Assembly (NCBI RefSeq): GCF_009730915.1
Contig: NC_052489.1
Span: forward strand, 3,065,622 to 3,129,621
Origin: Dioscorea cayenensis subsp. rotundata
Taxonomy: Eukaryota; Streptophyta; Magnoliopsida; Dioscoreales; Dioscoreaceae
Reading direction: 5' to 3'
Length of the DNA stretch: 64,000 bases
In this document: one piece after another, positions 12,140 through 23,903 of the stretch
Numbering within the stretch: the stretch's first letter is position 1
Layout: every line of letters starts with the position of its first letter
Program-made: the position numbers and the translations under genes
Notes under the pieces: generated by a model
Database searches by the model: none
What the model was told of the DNA's origin: nothing
The model's input: the letters and a program-made list of their open reading frames with translations, nothing else

Positions 12140-13871
12140 GAACAGGAATGTTAAACTTTATTTTTATAAATATGCCCACAATATTAGTGTAAGCCCTAGC
12201 CCCAATACATTGTATGAACTCTTATTATTTGGATAATTATTATGAATCATCATTTTATCTATTATTATTTCTGTGCATGGTTAATAAGATAAAACATCCT
12301 TGAATATTGGTTCCGCTCAAGTTATCAAATGCGTAATTTGGATAGCAAAACGTTGAAGCATAAACTAGAACAATATTCTAAATGTCCCTGGTCAATTATT
12401 TTCATGGGAGTGAAAATAAATTAAGACTAGTATGTCTTTCATGAGATGGTCTTGTTTTACGGGTCATAGGATATGGGATATCAATCAAAGGACATAGATA
12501 CATGTTAGGGTACAGTGCACCTGGATCAATCCTCTCTTAAGAACACTACATGGTTGTGAAGTCATAAGTGTTTTTCTCAAGCAATTCTTGTACTCGAATC
12601 CTTCGACATGAAATCACTATGGATCTCGGATGAATCCTTACATGCTTTAACTTACGCCTAACGTCGTTCGTAACTGAGTGGCAAGTACGGGTATGTTTAG
12701 GCATGTCGCGGTTCATGCTGAAAGACATGAGTGAAGTGAAGGGATTGCCCCTCTATGTAGAGAGAGTGAATATCACTGGCCACTTGATTAGAAAGACTAA
12801 GTAGTACGTGGCCATGCCCAAAGGAAATGATAAGAGTTATCATTTACTTGACCTAATCAGTTCACTAAGAGATCAAGAAATTAATTAGCATTAAAAAAAA
12901 GGGTGACTCGCTCCATGCCTTATGCTAATTAAGATATTCAGTGACAAAGGATTATATGAGTTTGCTATAGGTTCCATTAATTCTCGAAATTGACCTTCAT
13001 TTAATATTGGGTAATCGTATTATCTTGCTAGAAAATAATTATGATTTATGAGCGTTAAAATTGTTTAAGCTCACTGCCAATGTTAAATGGACCTATAGGA
13101 TCGTACACTAAGAATGCCGGGATCAAGGTTCAGTATTTGTTACTTATTGGACCACCTATTTAGGGTTTTGGTGAAAAATCTAAATTAGGTGGAGTGAATA
13201 GCTTATTCGGGTCGGGTCTTATCAAGTGTTGATCCAATCTAATCGATTTGGTTAATTAAAATGGTTTAATTAATTAAATAAAGAAGATATTCCTAATTTG
13301 ATTAGGAGTGAAGGGTTTTTTTCGTAAATTAGGGTTTTGGGTTTCCAATATAAATAGATGGTCTAACTCTAATGTAAAGAGGTGATAAAAAAAAAAGATA
13401 GAGGGATTGAGGGATTGTCTCTTAAGAAACCCTAGCCGCCACCCACTCTTCTCGCTTGGCCGCCGCCGTCAGATCCCGCCACCGGACTTGCCGCGGCTGC
13501 GCCTACAACCCTTTTTTCTCTTGAATCTCGGGTGATTGCTATTTGAACCAAGAAACAAGTGTTGTTTCTTGAGGTACCAGCATACCAGCTTGATTCATAG
13601 AGCCGTTCGTGTGTACGTGATAGTAGAGGGGAGTCGCGATTTGCAATCCCTTTCGATTTCGGCGAAACAAGGGTGCGTTGAGAATCGTCATCAAAATTAA
13701 GAAGGGTATAACTTTTAATTATCTATTTATTTAGAATTTAATATTAGTTCTGGCATGCGCTAGGGTTTTATTATGTTTACTTGCCGTTAAATATTTTGTT
13801 ATCCACTACGTTTTGGCATGTATTTTTTTGCATGGTAATTCCCTTATTAGAGTGATAAGATCCCAACACAC
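12140..13871 (+). repeat. Possible solo LTR nested in the hAT element
   Basis: This stretch ends GATCCCAACA, an LTR-like terminus. It contains a promoter-like TATAAATAG at about 13350, followed by a GC-rich leader-like patch at 13430-13510. No coding sequence or second copy is visible in the window. I could not place the left border or find a 5-bp duplication, so this is a tentative reading; it may instead be untranslated sequence of the hAT itself. Confidence 0.3.
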
Positions 13872-14334
13872 AATGTGTTTGATTAAATGCCTCAATGAGT
13901 TAAAATGTTGAGAATATCAAATATCAAATATTAATATATATCATAATGTATATATATAATTAAATAATATTTAGTGTTAAATGTATATAGCAAAATATAT
14001 AACAAGATAGACTTCAATAAGACTAGTTATACCAATTACCAAAGGTTTCATATTCATTGACACATAACAAAATGGATTCAATAACTTAACAAAATTGGTT
14101 TCATAAGATATATTCAATCATTTAGATGCATGAATGTTAGCATTACCATGTTCAAACAATTTTGTCTTTGATTCTTCTAATGATGTTAGTTGTGTCATGA
14201 TTAACGTTTTTTGCTTGTTATTTTTTATAGTCTATAATTAAAGTTTTTTTTTCAAACGACCAAGGAGTGAAGAGTCATCAAATACTCCTAAAGTACTATT
14301 GGACTCTAAATCAAGTGAGGAGAACATTAATACA

Positions 14335-16711
14335 AATTTTAGTTTCAACGACATTGTTAGTGACCCCTGATTACGAAAACCAATTGAAGACTTGCATATT
14401 GGGATTAGAGATCAAGTTAGAAGAGAGCATTTGATTAGAGCCCCATGTCAACCAATTAGCCACAATTTTCCACGGAAAGATTATGGCAAACAAAAGAGAA
14501 GTTTTCAAGATGCTTGGGTTAAACAACATCCATGGTTGGAGTATAGTATGACAAAAGATGCAACATTTTGTTTTTAGTGTTATCTTTTCAAGCCAAGTAG
14601 AGGAAGCCAAATGGGAGAAGATGCATTCACCAAAATGAGATTCAATAATTGGAAAAAAAACATTGAAAAAATTCGTAGAACATATTCGTGTCGTAAATAG
14701 TATGCATATTGATGCGAGAGTAAAATTTCAAGGGTTCCAAAGTCAAAGACAAAGTGTGTCACACCTGTTGGCTGCGCATTCACATGAGATGGAGGTTGCA
14801 TATCATACTCATTTGACCGCGGTTTTGGATGTGACTCATTTTCTATTGAAGCAAGATTTACCTTTTCGTGGAAATGATGAGTCTTCAAACTTACTAAACA
14901 AAAGGCAATTTTCTTGAGTTGCTTGAGTGGTATAGCCTACGAAATGAAGAGGTTTGGAAGACAATCAATCAAAATGCCCCTGGAAATAATCAATTGACTT
15001 CCCCGAAAATTCAAAAGGAGTTGGAAAATGCTTGTAAACAGAGATTACATGTGTTATTATTGATGATATTGGGGTAAAACAACAAATGGGAGTTGTTTTG
15101 CGATATATTAATAAGAATGGGCATGTGATTGAGTGATTCTTTGCATTGGTTCATGTCCCTGATACTTCTGCTATTTCTTTAAAGAATGTCATTGATTGTT
15201 TGTTTGCTAAACACAAGTTGTCTCTTTCGAGGTTAAGAGAGCAAGGATATGACAGGGCTTCAAATATGCGAGGTGAATTCAATGGTTTGAAAGCACTTAT
15301 TCTAAGAGAAAATCCATATGTAAGATATGTACATTGTTTTGCTCACCAACTACAAATAGTAATTGTTGCCGTTGCTAAAGACAATCAAATTGTGAGTGAT
15401 TTTTTTTAATATGTTAATATGATTGCTATTGCCACGGGAGCATCATGTAAAAGAAGAGATCAACTTCGGCAATATCATCATGATAGATTGGTTAAGCAAT
15501 TGGAGAAAGTAGAGATAGTTAGTGGCAAAGGAAAAAAATCAAGAATCCAGTTTAGCAAGACCAGGGGATACTCGTTGGGGATTGCATTACACTACCATTC
15601 TCCAGCTAATTTGTATGTAGACCTTAATTTTAGAGGTACTTCAAAATGTGCATGATGATGGGGCTTCTAATGATAATAGAGGCATAGTAGCAAGTTTGAT
15701 TGACAAAATGCGGAATTACAAGTTTGTGTTTGTGATGTACTTGATAAGGCATTTATTGGGGATGACAAATGAGTTGTCATTTGCCTTAACACCAAAATGA
15801 TCAAAATATTGTTCAAGCCATGCTATTGATTGAAGCGGTAAAAGCTCTACTTCAACACTTTAGGAAGACAGGCTGGGAGGAATTTTTGGGAGAGGTTACC
15901 TCTTTTTGTAAGGAGAACTCAATCGATGTGCCTAATATGGAGTATAATATGCCAATTCGTGGTCGTTTTAGACGGAAAGGAAAATTTCATTACTCATTTT
16001 CACCATTATCGTGTAGAAATTTTTTGTCAGGTTTTGTATTCATCATAAATCTCATTAATTTATCCTTTTTATTAATATTTTCTATCTATTTCAATGTTAG
16101 GTTATTGATTTGATTTCTCAAGAAATGCACAACCACTTTCCTGAAGCTAGCACAGAGTTACTTCTTTTGGTATTATGTCTTGATCCAAGGGACTTATTTT
16201 CTAAATTCAACATCCATAAGCTACTCCGTCTTGCAGAGATATATCCTGAAGACTTCTCGGTGACTGAATATATGATGCTTGAGGATCAACTTACTACTTT
16301 CATTTATGATGTGTGACATGATGATGATTTAGCAAATGTCGGGGACTTGGGAGGTTTTGCTATGAAAATGGTGGATACTGGCAAATGTGCTATTTTTCCA
16401 CTCGTTTAGCACCATATTAAGTTACGTTGGTTTTGCCAGTTGCAATAGCTAGTGTTGAGAGGGCATTTTCGGCAATGAATGTTGTGAAAACTGACTTGCG
16501 CAATAAAATGGGAGACGAGTGGATGAATGATAGCATGATTGTCTATATTGAGAAAGAGGTTTTTGCAACTATCGACAATGAGACAATTCTACAATGTTTT
16601 CAAAAAATTCAAACTTGTCGTATTCAGTTACCTCCTCTGAGTAGCATGTGTCGCATAGATGGCAGTTCTAGCTCGGTGTGCATAGATAAACGTTTTATGT
16701 TTTTTTTGTAA
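14335..16711 (+). pseudogene. hAT transposase pseudogene (TTF finger, DUF4371, hAT dimerisation)
   Basis: Pieces in changing frames give the expected domain order. A TTF-type zinc finger region lies at 14470-14640 (FQDAWVKQHPWLEYS, then FCF-stop-CYLFKP with an in-frame TAG at 14576). A DUF4371 segment lies at 14663-14917 (RQSVSHLL, HFLLKQDLPFRG). The core lies at 15146-15409 and contains REQGYDRASNMRGEFNGLK and HCFAHQLQ. The C-terminal hAT dimerisation domain lies at 16427-16600 (IASVERAFSAM). The Asp of GYD is kept, but the usual following Gly is Arg. At least one stop codon and several frame changes prevent a full product. Plant relatives are annotated as zinc finger MYM-type protein 1-like. 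Confidence 0.85.
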
Positions 16712-16809
16712 TTGTTTTAATTAAATTTTACAATGCTGCACTATTTTGTATCGAAAACAATTGTTATCTAGACTAATTTTTTTAATCTTGGTTCCGTCCT
16801 TAAAGGCAA

Positions 16810-17624
16810 ACTCCAGTTATGTCTGGCTCGAACTAGTTTGAAATAGCTTTATTTAATATAATAAATATTAAAATATATGTTTTTTAATTGCCAATTATAT
16901 ATTATATAATGTATATTAAATTTTGAATTTGGAAACCAACCCAGACCAACAAAACTCATTTGTAAAGTATATTGTTCATTTATTGTTGTGTGCAATTCTT
17001 TATTATGGACACTATCTATTGATTATATTAAATATTTATGTATAATACTTATATATAAATGATTTATAAAATAAAATATCATTGCAAATAATAAATAATC
17101 ACATCTGTGGCACTGATCAGAGAAATGGTGTAGAAAATCACAATTAGTAAAATAAATTTTAATATTAATTGAAAATCACTATTTTTTAATATTAATTAGA
17201 AATTTTATTTTTCGTTAACAACATGATGAACCAAGATTTATTTATTTATTGAAATTCGTCAGCCAAACAAGATTAGAAGGAAAAAAAAACAACGAATATT
17301 TAAGCAACCCTGTTAAATTACAGAGGAACAATGAACAGTGAGAATTGAAGACCACCTCACAACATCTCACACAACACAAGAAAAATGGTGACATATATAG
17401 TCTACAAACATAGCCTCCTAAACCCTACTATCACTAACCTTTAGCTCCAATTTCCAAACCCTAACATACATGGAGGAGCACTATACAATCACCATCACAG
17501 AGAATCCCAAGATGATAAGATATTAACCAAAAATAAATATTAAAAAAAATAAAATCAAGGCAAACTCTTTCCATTGAACAAAATGAACCAAGTATATTGA
17601 ACAACTTTGTATACATTCATTGAG
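16810..17624. other. AT-rich intergenic sequence
   Basis: This is the continuation of the target locus after the hAT insertion, and then the probable 3' flank of the minus-strand EPF-like gene. No gene was seen. Confidence 0.5.
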
Positions 17625-17650
17625 ATGATGATGATGATGATGATGATGAA
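17625..17650. repeat. (GAT)n trinucleotide repeat
   Basis: About eight GAT units lie immediately downstream of the stop codon of the EPF-like gene, probably inside its 3' UTR. Confidence 0.85.
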
Positions 17651-17910
17651 CTAAGGATTGAACAATTGGTTACCACACTGGCATTTCCATCCCAAAGGCT
17701 TGTAATTGGAGTACATAATATAGGAAGCTCTGAGTGGAGCTCCGGATGAGCTCCGGATAGGGAGTGTTGGTACTTGCACTGCCATGCACGGGATGCATGA
17801 ATTGCACCGGTTGTGGCAACTTGGTGGTGTTGATCCTATTCTGAATTTTCTCTCTTTCACCATCCCCTGTCAAACATCCAAACTCATGCATATTCATGTA
17901 TTGTGTATTA

Positions 17911-17941
<31 letters not shown>

Positions 17942-18051
17942 GAAAAGTGATAACATTGTTGAGAATGTACCTTGCATGGTGGGAGAAGGTGGCAGAATAA
18001 GGAGGTTATAAGAAGGGTGGTAAAGAGAGTGGAGATGAATAGTGAGCTCAT
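17651..18051 (-). CDS. EPFL1: EPIDERMAL PATTERNING FACTOR-like peptide precursor, EPFL1-like (2 exons, 98 aa)
   Basis: EPF/EPFL peptides are secreted cysteine-rich signals perceived by ERECTA-family receptor kinases; they steer stomatal spacing, stem and ovule growth and meristem form. Exon 1 is 18051-17971 (27 codons, almost all a hydrophobic signal peptide, SLFISTLFTTLLITSLF). Exon 2 is 17866-17651. The 104-bp GT-AG intron is phase 0 and carries a long TA repeat. The mature part starts near RIGSTPPSC and has six cysteines in the family spacing (CHNRC, NSC, IPC, then KCQC), an AVQVPTLP loop and the terminal YSNYKPLGWKCQCGN..NP that marks the EPFL1/2/3 branch. The start at 18051 was chosen because it gives a clean signal peptide; an upstream ATG in the same frame at 18198 does not. 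The propeptide is very short (about 10 residues). The exact paralogue number is a best guess. Confidence 0.88.
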
Positions 18052-20451
18052 TTTTTGCTTAGAATGGAGAGGAAGACAATGAAGAAGAAAAGAAGAAAAT
18101 ACAAGTTTGTCAATCTTTTTTACCGCTAAGAAAGGAGTGAACATAGGGGAGTGTTTTACTGTTGATGAAAAAGGCTGCAAAGTTTGGTTGGGAATCATGA
18201 AAATTTGAAATAGAGTGTTCCATAATATAGGGCCACATTAGTCAAACATGGACTACTTTTTAGTTGCAAACAAGTATGGCAGAGTGCAGAGTGTGTGTGT
18301 GTGGGATTCTGTGTTGCAAAAAAGCACTTAGATGTGATTTATCTGATATTCCATTTAGACATTCAATTCAATGTCACAGGTTTAAATTAAAATATTAATG
18401 TAAAAGTATTTGAAGATTTCAGTGGTTTATATGATGATAATATAAGTAGAATATCTAGCACCTTTCTATTGATATGCTCAAAAATATTTCTGTGAGTAGA
18501 AACTAAATGATGAAAGGAAATTACAGCAGTGAAAATAAGAGTGGTCCATTCTTTTGCAGAAGGTTGTCTTCATGCTGTGTGTTGTTAATGGCTGAGATCT
18601 CTTCTGAATTCTGTGTCATTGAGCCTTTTTCAACAATTGAATTCATCATGTACACCTTTCATTCATGTTCAAATTATCAGTGCATTGAAAACAACCAAAA
18701 TAATGTCAACATACTGAACATGTGACTATGGTACAACATTTTGATCAACTTCAATGAATACCTCTGGTGCATCATTCATGAATTTATGTAGCATATGGTT
18801 TTCACATCACTATCAAAATTCATGTATTTCATATTTATTCATGTGCATGGATGACCATGAATAGCACAACGAAACTTTTAGTTGATATATTTTGTCCCCA
18901 AAATCTACAGTTGAATGTTTTTAAGTTGACATTGTTTGGAAATCAAACCAATCAAAATTGATATGTGTTCTATAATATTCAACTTCAACATAAGGATTTA
19001 AAGAAATTCACATGATAAGATAAAGAAGTTGTTTTGATAAAATTACCAACTAAAAATAAATTGGACAACATGTACATAGAAATATATCAACTTTGGAAAT
19101 GTTGATATACCTCCACGCTTAAATGTATGTTTGTTTTCTTTATGTTTTTTCTCTTCTTCGGTTTGTATTGTCATATCAGCATGTAATATATGTAATTTAT
19201 TTTTTTTTTTTAAAGAAAAAAACTTTAGCAATACTACGATCCCAGCAAATTGTATAGCAGAGCCACAAAAATCATATGAAATTTCCCAACTAAAAAAGAT
19301 TTAGCTTTTATGATTATATGGTTATAGGAAAACAATTATATCTCGACAAAGTTTAGAGAGTATTTGACAAAAAATTAATATTAAAAACAATTAATTAGTT
19401 TAGTAATCAACCTCCGCAACTGAGCAAAACCTACAATAATACTAATTAACAAAAGTATATAAACAGACTTTAAATAATATAGGAATAACTTAACAAAAGA
19501 AGGGTTTCTTGCAATCCACCAAATAGAGATTGAAACAGGCCAAAAAGAAGACAAATTTGTAGACTAGAAATACAACAACATGGGGATCAATATTAATAGG
19601 AAAAAAAAACACAACTTTGGAGACTTAAAACACTCTGTAAATCAAAACAAGTGAAGGTCTTCATCAATGTGGAACAATAAGAACAACAAAGATATAAACT
19701 TTGCAAGCTTAGATTTTCATAAATTTTGTAAAAAGAAAATCAACCAAAAGCATCACAAGAAAGAGATTTGAGAGGAGAAGAGTGAGTACACAGTTTGGGG
19801 GACGGTGAAGGCTTTGGTATGTAAATCTGCATAAGAAAAATAATCAATGCACAAATTGCAAGTAGAAAAAAATCAATGCATGCTTTGCTAGTATGAAGCA
19901 TATATAGGTTTTAATTTCTTGAATTTCTTAGCCCAAATATTTCCTCAGAAATGGGAGAACAGACACTAAGAAAAATAGTCAGAATAGAAAGAGATAGATG
20001 CATGCAAAAATAAGGGAGACATTGAAGCCTTTTGTTTGTTTGCTTTTGTGTCTTCTGTACATCATTGAGCCAAGGTGGAATATGCAAGTGAAAACAAAGT
20101 GGTGTCCAATGGCCATACAAAAGAATGGGGTGTACCAATTACCACCTTTCTCTGCTTTTAATTTCATTAATATAAATTAAGAGTAATTTTTCACTTCCAT
20201 GTTATTATTCATGTCATTACCTCTTCATCTGGGGGGATAAAAGAAAATAATAAATAAATAAATATTTATATATATACTTATTGGTTATGTGATACGTAGT
20301 AAAATGTACATTAATCACTTGTGTTCCATAACAGATTCATAGGATTTTTTTTTCCATTAAAGCTAATTATATACCACTAATAAAGGTTCAGAGGTTTGTA
20401 TGAATTAAATAAGTAGTTTTTAATTGGAATTTTTATATACTCACGTGGGAG
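18052..20451. other. Intergenic region between the EPF-like gene and PTPA
   Basis: This is the upstream region of the minus-strand EPF-like gene followed by AT-rich DNA. Open frames at 18507-18725 and 19911-20180 have no recognisable features. No RNA gene was seen. Confidence 0.5.
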
Positions 20452-20505
20452 CAGAGACGGAGCTAGGAGTGGGCGAAAGGGGCCATGGCGCCCTTGGTTT
20501 TTTTT

Positions 20506-20543
<38 letters not shown>

Positions 20544-21096
20544 AATTAATGCATATAATATTAAAAAAATAATATTTTTTTAATGAAATTTTTATTGTTT
20601 GACTCTTTATATTTTTACAAATTGATTTATATATATTTTTTTGATTTTGGCAAAAAGTCTATTGTTTGATGAGTTTTTTTTTAATATAAATTAATATATA
20701 GTCTAAAAAAAATTATAGTTTTAGACAAAGATATTTATAAAATTTTATTATTTAGTCTTTTGATATTTAATAAATTGGTTATATAGTAATAATTTTTTTT
20801 TTGTTAAATTTATTGTGCTACAATTTGATTTTCAAAAAATTAGTACATATGCTATTTATAAAAGTATAGGTTTAGGAAAATATTTATAAAAATCTAATAT
20901 TTTACTCATTCACTTTTTACTTGTACTCTAAAAAAACTTTTTATCTCCTTTTGAAGAAATTTTTGACTCCTCTTAAAAAAAAAATTCTATCTCTTTGAAA
21001 ATTTTTTTTGGCCCCCATAAAAAAAAATTTCCTATCTTTCTTTTAAAAAGATTTTATCGCCCCCCACCCCCTAACAAATTTCTGGCTCGGTCCTTG
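20452..21096. mobile_element. Non-autonomous hAT-like element, about 645 bp, upstream of PTPA
   Basis: The left end CAGAGACGGAGCTAGGAG is echoed at the right end, whose reverse complement is CAAGGACCGAGCCAGAAA. Inside the left end is a gene-like GGCGCCC patch. The right side has CCCCCCACCCCC and TTTTGGCCCCC stretches typical of degenerate CAGGGGCGGA-type hAT elements. The middle is AT-rich with a long TA microsatellite (20510-20541). The 8-bp flanks (CGTGGGAG / TCTAGGAG) match only partly, so the target duplication is eroded or the ends are misplaced. It ends 311 bp before the PTPA start codon. Confidence 0.55.
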
Positions 21097-21407
21097 TCTA
21101 GGAGAGAGGTCCACTTTTTATAACACTTTTGAACCCCTCACCATAAAAATCAAGTCAAAAATATATTATATATAATATTAAAATTCTTTATGTGTTATTA
21201 TCTAAATCAACCATGGACCCAATTTCCCTCGTTTGTCTGGCCCAGCCCAATCAAGCACAGACAGCCCAAGATCTCATGATATTTCTTTGCAAGAGTTAGG
21301 CCCAGTTAGGCCCACAGCCCAACGTAACCGCCAAGCAACCCCTTCAAACCTTTCTCCGATCGCACTCCCCATCCATCTCGACGGCGATCACCACCACCAC
21401 CACCGCC

Positions 21408-22529
21408 ATGGCCGACGACCACTCCTCCTCCTCACCTCATCTATGCCACTCCTGCGGCAACCCTACCACCGCCGCTCCTCCCCCCACCGCTGCCCCTTGG
21501 TCCGACGCCTCTCCTCCCCCGTCTACCGCCCCATCCGAGCCCCGGCCATCAACGCCCCCGCCCCCCAACACCGCCGCGATCATCCTCTCTCCGGTCCCCC
21601 AACCCCTCCCCGTCCCCCCTCTCTCCTTCCCCCACTCCTTCGAATCCCCTTCCAAGAAGATCGCCTCCCCTGACGACATTGCCCACTTCCACTCCATCCC
21701 CGCCGGTCGCCACTTCCTCGGCTTCGTCTCCGCTCTCTCCCAATCCGCCCGTGGCCTCAAGATCTCCGATCCTGTTCCCATCTCCGCCACTATCTCCTCC
21801 CTTCTCTCCCTCCTCCAAGCACTCTCTTCCTGGCTCCCCCTCTTCCCTCCTCTCCCCCACCCTTCCCGCTACGGTAACCCCGCTTTCCGATCCTGGCACC
21901 AGAAGCTCGTCGACGACGCTTCGTCCCTCGTCCTCCCTCTCCTCCCATCGGACGACCTTCGCCCTGCCTCTATTGAGCTCGTCCCTTACCTTCTTGACTC
22001 CTTCGGCAATCCCACTCGCATGGACTATGGCACCGGTCATGAGACCCACTTCGCCGCTTTCCTCTACTGCCTAGCGCGCCTCGGCGTTGTCTCCGAGCCT
22101 GATTACCCTGCCCTTGTCACCCGCGTCTTTGTCTCTTACCTCAGTTTGATGCGCGAAGTTCAGATGACTTACCAGCTCGAGCCAGCCGGCTCTCATGGTG
22201 TCTGGGGCCTCGACGATTACCATTTTCTGCCTTTTGTGTTCGGCTCTGCGCAGCTCGTTGATCACAAGTATATGAAGCCCAAGTCGATTCACAATCAGGA
22301 TATCTTGGATAATTTCTCCAATGAGTATATGTACCTGGCTTGTGTGGCGTTTGTGAAGAAGGTGAAGAGGGGGCCATTTGCAGAGCACTCGCCCTTGCTG
22401 GATGATATCAGTGGGGTGGCCACTTGGAGCAAAGTGAATAGTGGTTTGTTGAAGATGTATAAGGCGGAGGTGCTTGAGAAGGTGCCCATCATGCAGCATT
22501 TCCTCTTTGGATCTATCATCAAGTGGTAG
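21408..22529 (+). CDS. PTPA: PTPA, serine/threonine protein phosphatase 2A activator (373 aa)
   Basis: PTPA is a peptidyl-prolyl isomerase and chaperone that binds the PP2A catalytic subunit and, with ATP, restores its active metal-bound form in cytosol and nucleus. The frame is uninterrupted in one exon. Residues 1-80 are a low-complexity Pro/Ala/Ser-rich extension. The conserved PTPA fold runs from about residue 85 (SPDDIAHFHS) to the end. Family blocks seen are SFGNPTRMDYGTGHE, FAAFLYCL, YQLEPAGSHGVWGLDDY..LPFVFGSAQL, and KVPIMQHFLFGS. The start ATG is in a strong context (GCCATGGCC) after a CACCAC run. Coding GC falls steeply from the 5' end to the 3' end. The stop codon is immediately followed by GTGTCT, so an intron in the 3' UTR is possible but unproven. 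Confidence 0.95.
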   Translation: MADDHSSSSPHLCHSCGNPTTAAPPPTAAPWSDASPPPSTAPSEPRPSTPPPPNTAAIILSPVPQPLPVPPLSFPHSFESPSKKIASPDDIAHFHSIPAGRHFLGFVSALSQSARGLKISDPVPISATISSLLSLLQALSSWLPLFPPLPHPSRYGNPAFRSWHQKLVDDASSLVLPLLPSDDLRPASIELVPYLLDSFGNPTRMDYGTGHETHFAAFLYCLARLGVVSEPDYPALVTRVFVSYLSLMREVQMTYQLEPAGSHGVWGLDDYHFLPFVFGSAQLVDHKYMKPKSIHNQDILDNFSNEYMYLACVAFVKKVKRGPFAEHSPLLDDISGVATWSKVNSGLLKMYKAEVLEKVPIMQHFLFGSIIKW

Positions 22530-23867
22530 GTGTCTCATTCTCATGCTTGAATCATTTGCTTTTCATTTGATTTAATATCACACTCTTAAGATAGTGCATT
22601 TGATTGAGTTTTCTCATTTAGTTTGGGAAACATCCATGTTAAAAATCTTCATGTTGGTAGGTCGGTTATGAATTATTTATGGAGCTATGATAACGTTATT
22701 CAGAGGATGCTGGAGTTTGCCAGTGTGTTTTGTACAAGATGTAGTATATTTCATAGAAAATATTGATTTCCTTAGCCCTAACGAATGAACCATTTATATG
22801 AACATGAGATGTCAAATTAGGTATGTGCAAAACCATATTTTACCCCCCTTTATTTAGTCTTTTCTGCGAATCAATGAACCCTATGAGTCTATGACATCAT
22901 GATGTTTCTTGATTTTGATCTTAAGTCAATAGTCAAAGTTATACTGAGGAATGAAATTCATGTGATATGGTAAACAATAAAAATGTTCCATCTTCTTGTT
23001 GTCATGTGTTTGGTTGTTTAAGTTTGTCATAGATAGAGTACTTACTGTTATGTTTAAGTTTTGCAAATACAAAATATATATCATGTACTGTTTTATTATA
23101 ATATAATTTTTGAAGTAGGGAAAGGAAGGGATATGGATTGGATTATTAGGTTGATGATGAACTTAAAGGAGATTGAAATAAAAAGCTGAAGCATTTGCTT
23201 GAATTCATTCAATGATAGTTCATTAAAATGATTGATTTTTTTGCTAATGTTGTGTCCGGTCATGGGAAACTGTGCTGAAGCAGAAGTGGCATGCGTGAGT
23301 ATTAGATATTATTTCAAGCTGGCTTTGCATGCAAATATTTTGAGCACAAAATGCATAGACCTGAAAGCTGTATAAATGACCAGGCTTGGCTTGCCTTTAC
23401 ATGTTTCTAGAATAATTGGAATTTATTGAAAAATGAACAAGCCAAGGGTAAGGACCTTGCAGCGAGGCTGCTGGTCTGACACCAGCCTTTGCTACTAGAA
23501 CAAGTGTGCCAGTAAAGTCTGTTCTAATTGTTATCTGATTACGGAAACTAGAATAATTGAGGTATAAAAATTTGTGCTAACCACTAAGATTTCTGTGTAT
23601 AAGTATACTGTAAATTTTAACATATACAGGGTCTTATATATACAAATAAGTTATGCTACAAGGCTTAAACAACAAAAAAAATATAAGTCTAGATCTCTAA
23701 GCAAGCTAGATTCAGACTCTATTTCACAACCTCTCGGGCAGCCTGGTAGGGTTCCCTTGATTTGCACCTACATATACTTAAATGATCAGTAGTGGCCACA
23801 TGATTTTAATATCAAATAACTTAAATATGTCATATAGGAAAATGGAAACATGCTGATCAACAGCGAG

Positions 23868-23903
<36 letters not shown>

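Larger units (their letters stand above)
11416..16801 (+). mobile_element. hAT transposon of the TTF/DUF4371 type, degenerate, 5.4 kb
   Basis: Both ends are readable. The left end is GCAGGGACGGAAC and the right end is GTTCCGTCCTT, its near inverted repeat. The element is flanked by an exact 8-bp duplication AAAGGCAA at 11408-11415 and 16802-16809, as expected for hAT. The right half encodes a broken transposase (separate entry). The left 2.9 kb is non-coding and appears to contain a further LTR-like insertion (12140-13871). The 5' segment at 11430-11620 has the GGGCTAGC..CCCCCCTCAGCC style seen at the ends of this transposon group. The element is immobile on its own because the transposase is disrupted. 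Confidence 0.85.

Noticed and set aside
21549-22049. Minus-strand and alternative-frame open frames over PTPA
   Set aside because: They are shadows of the GC-rich PTPA coding exon.
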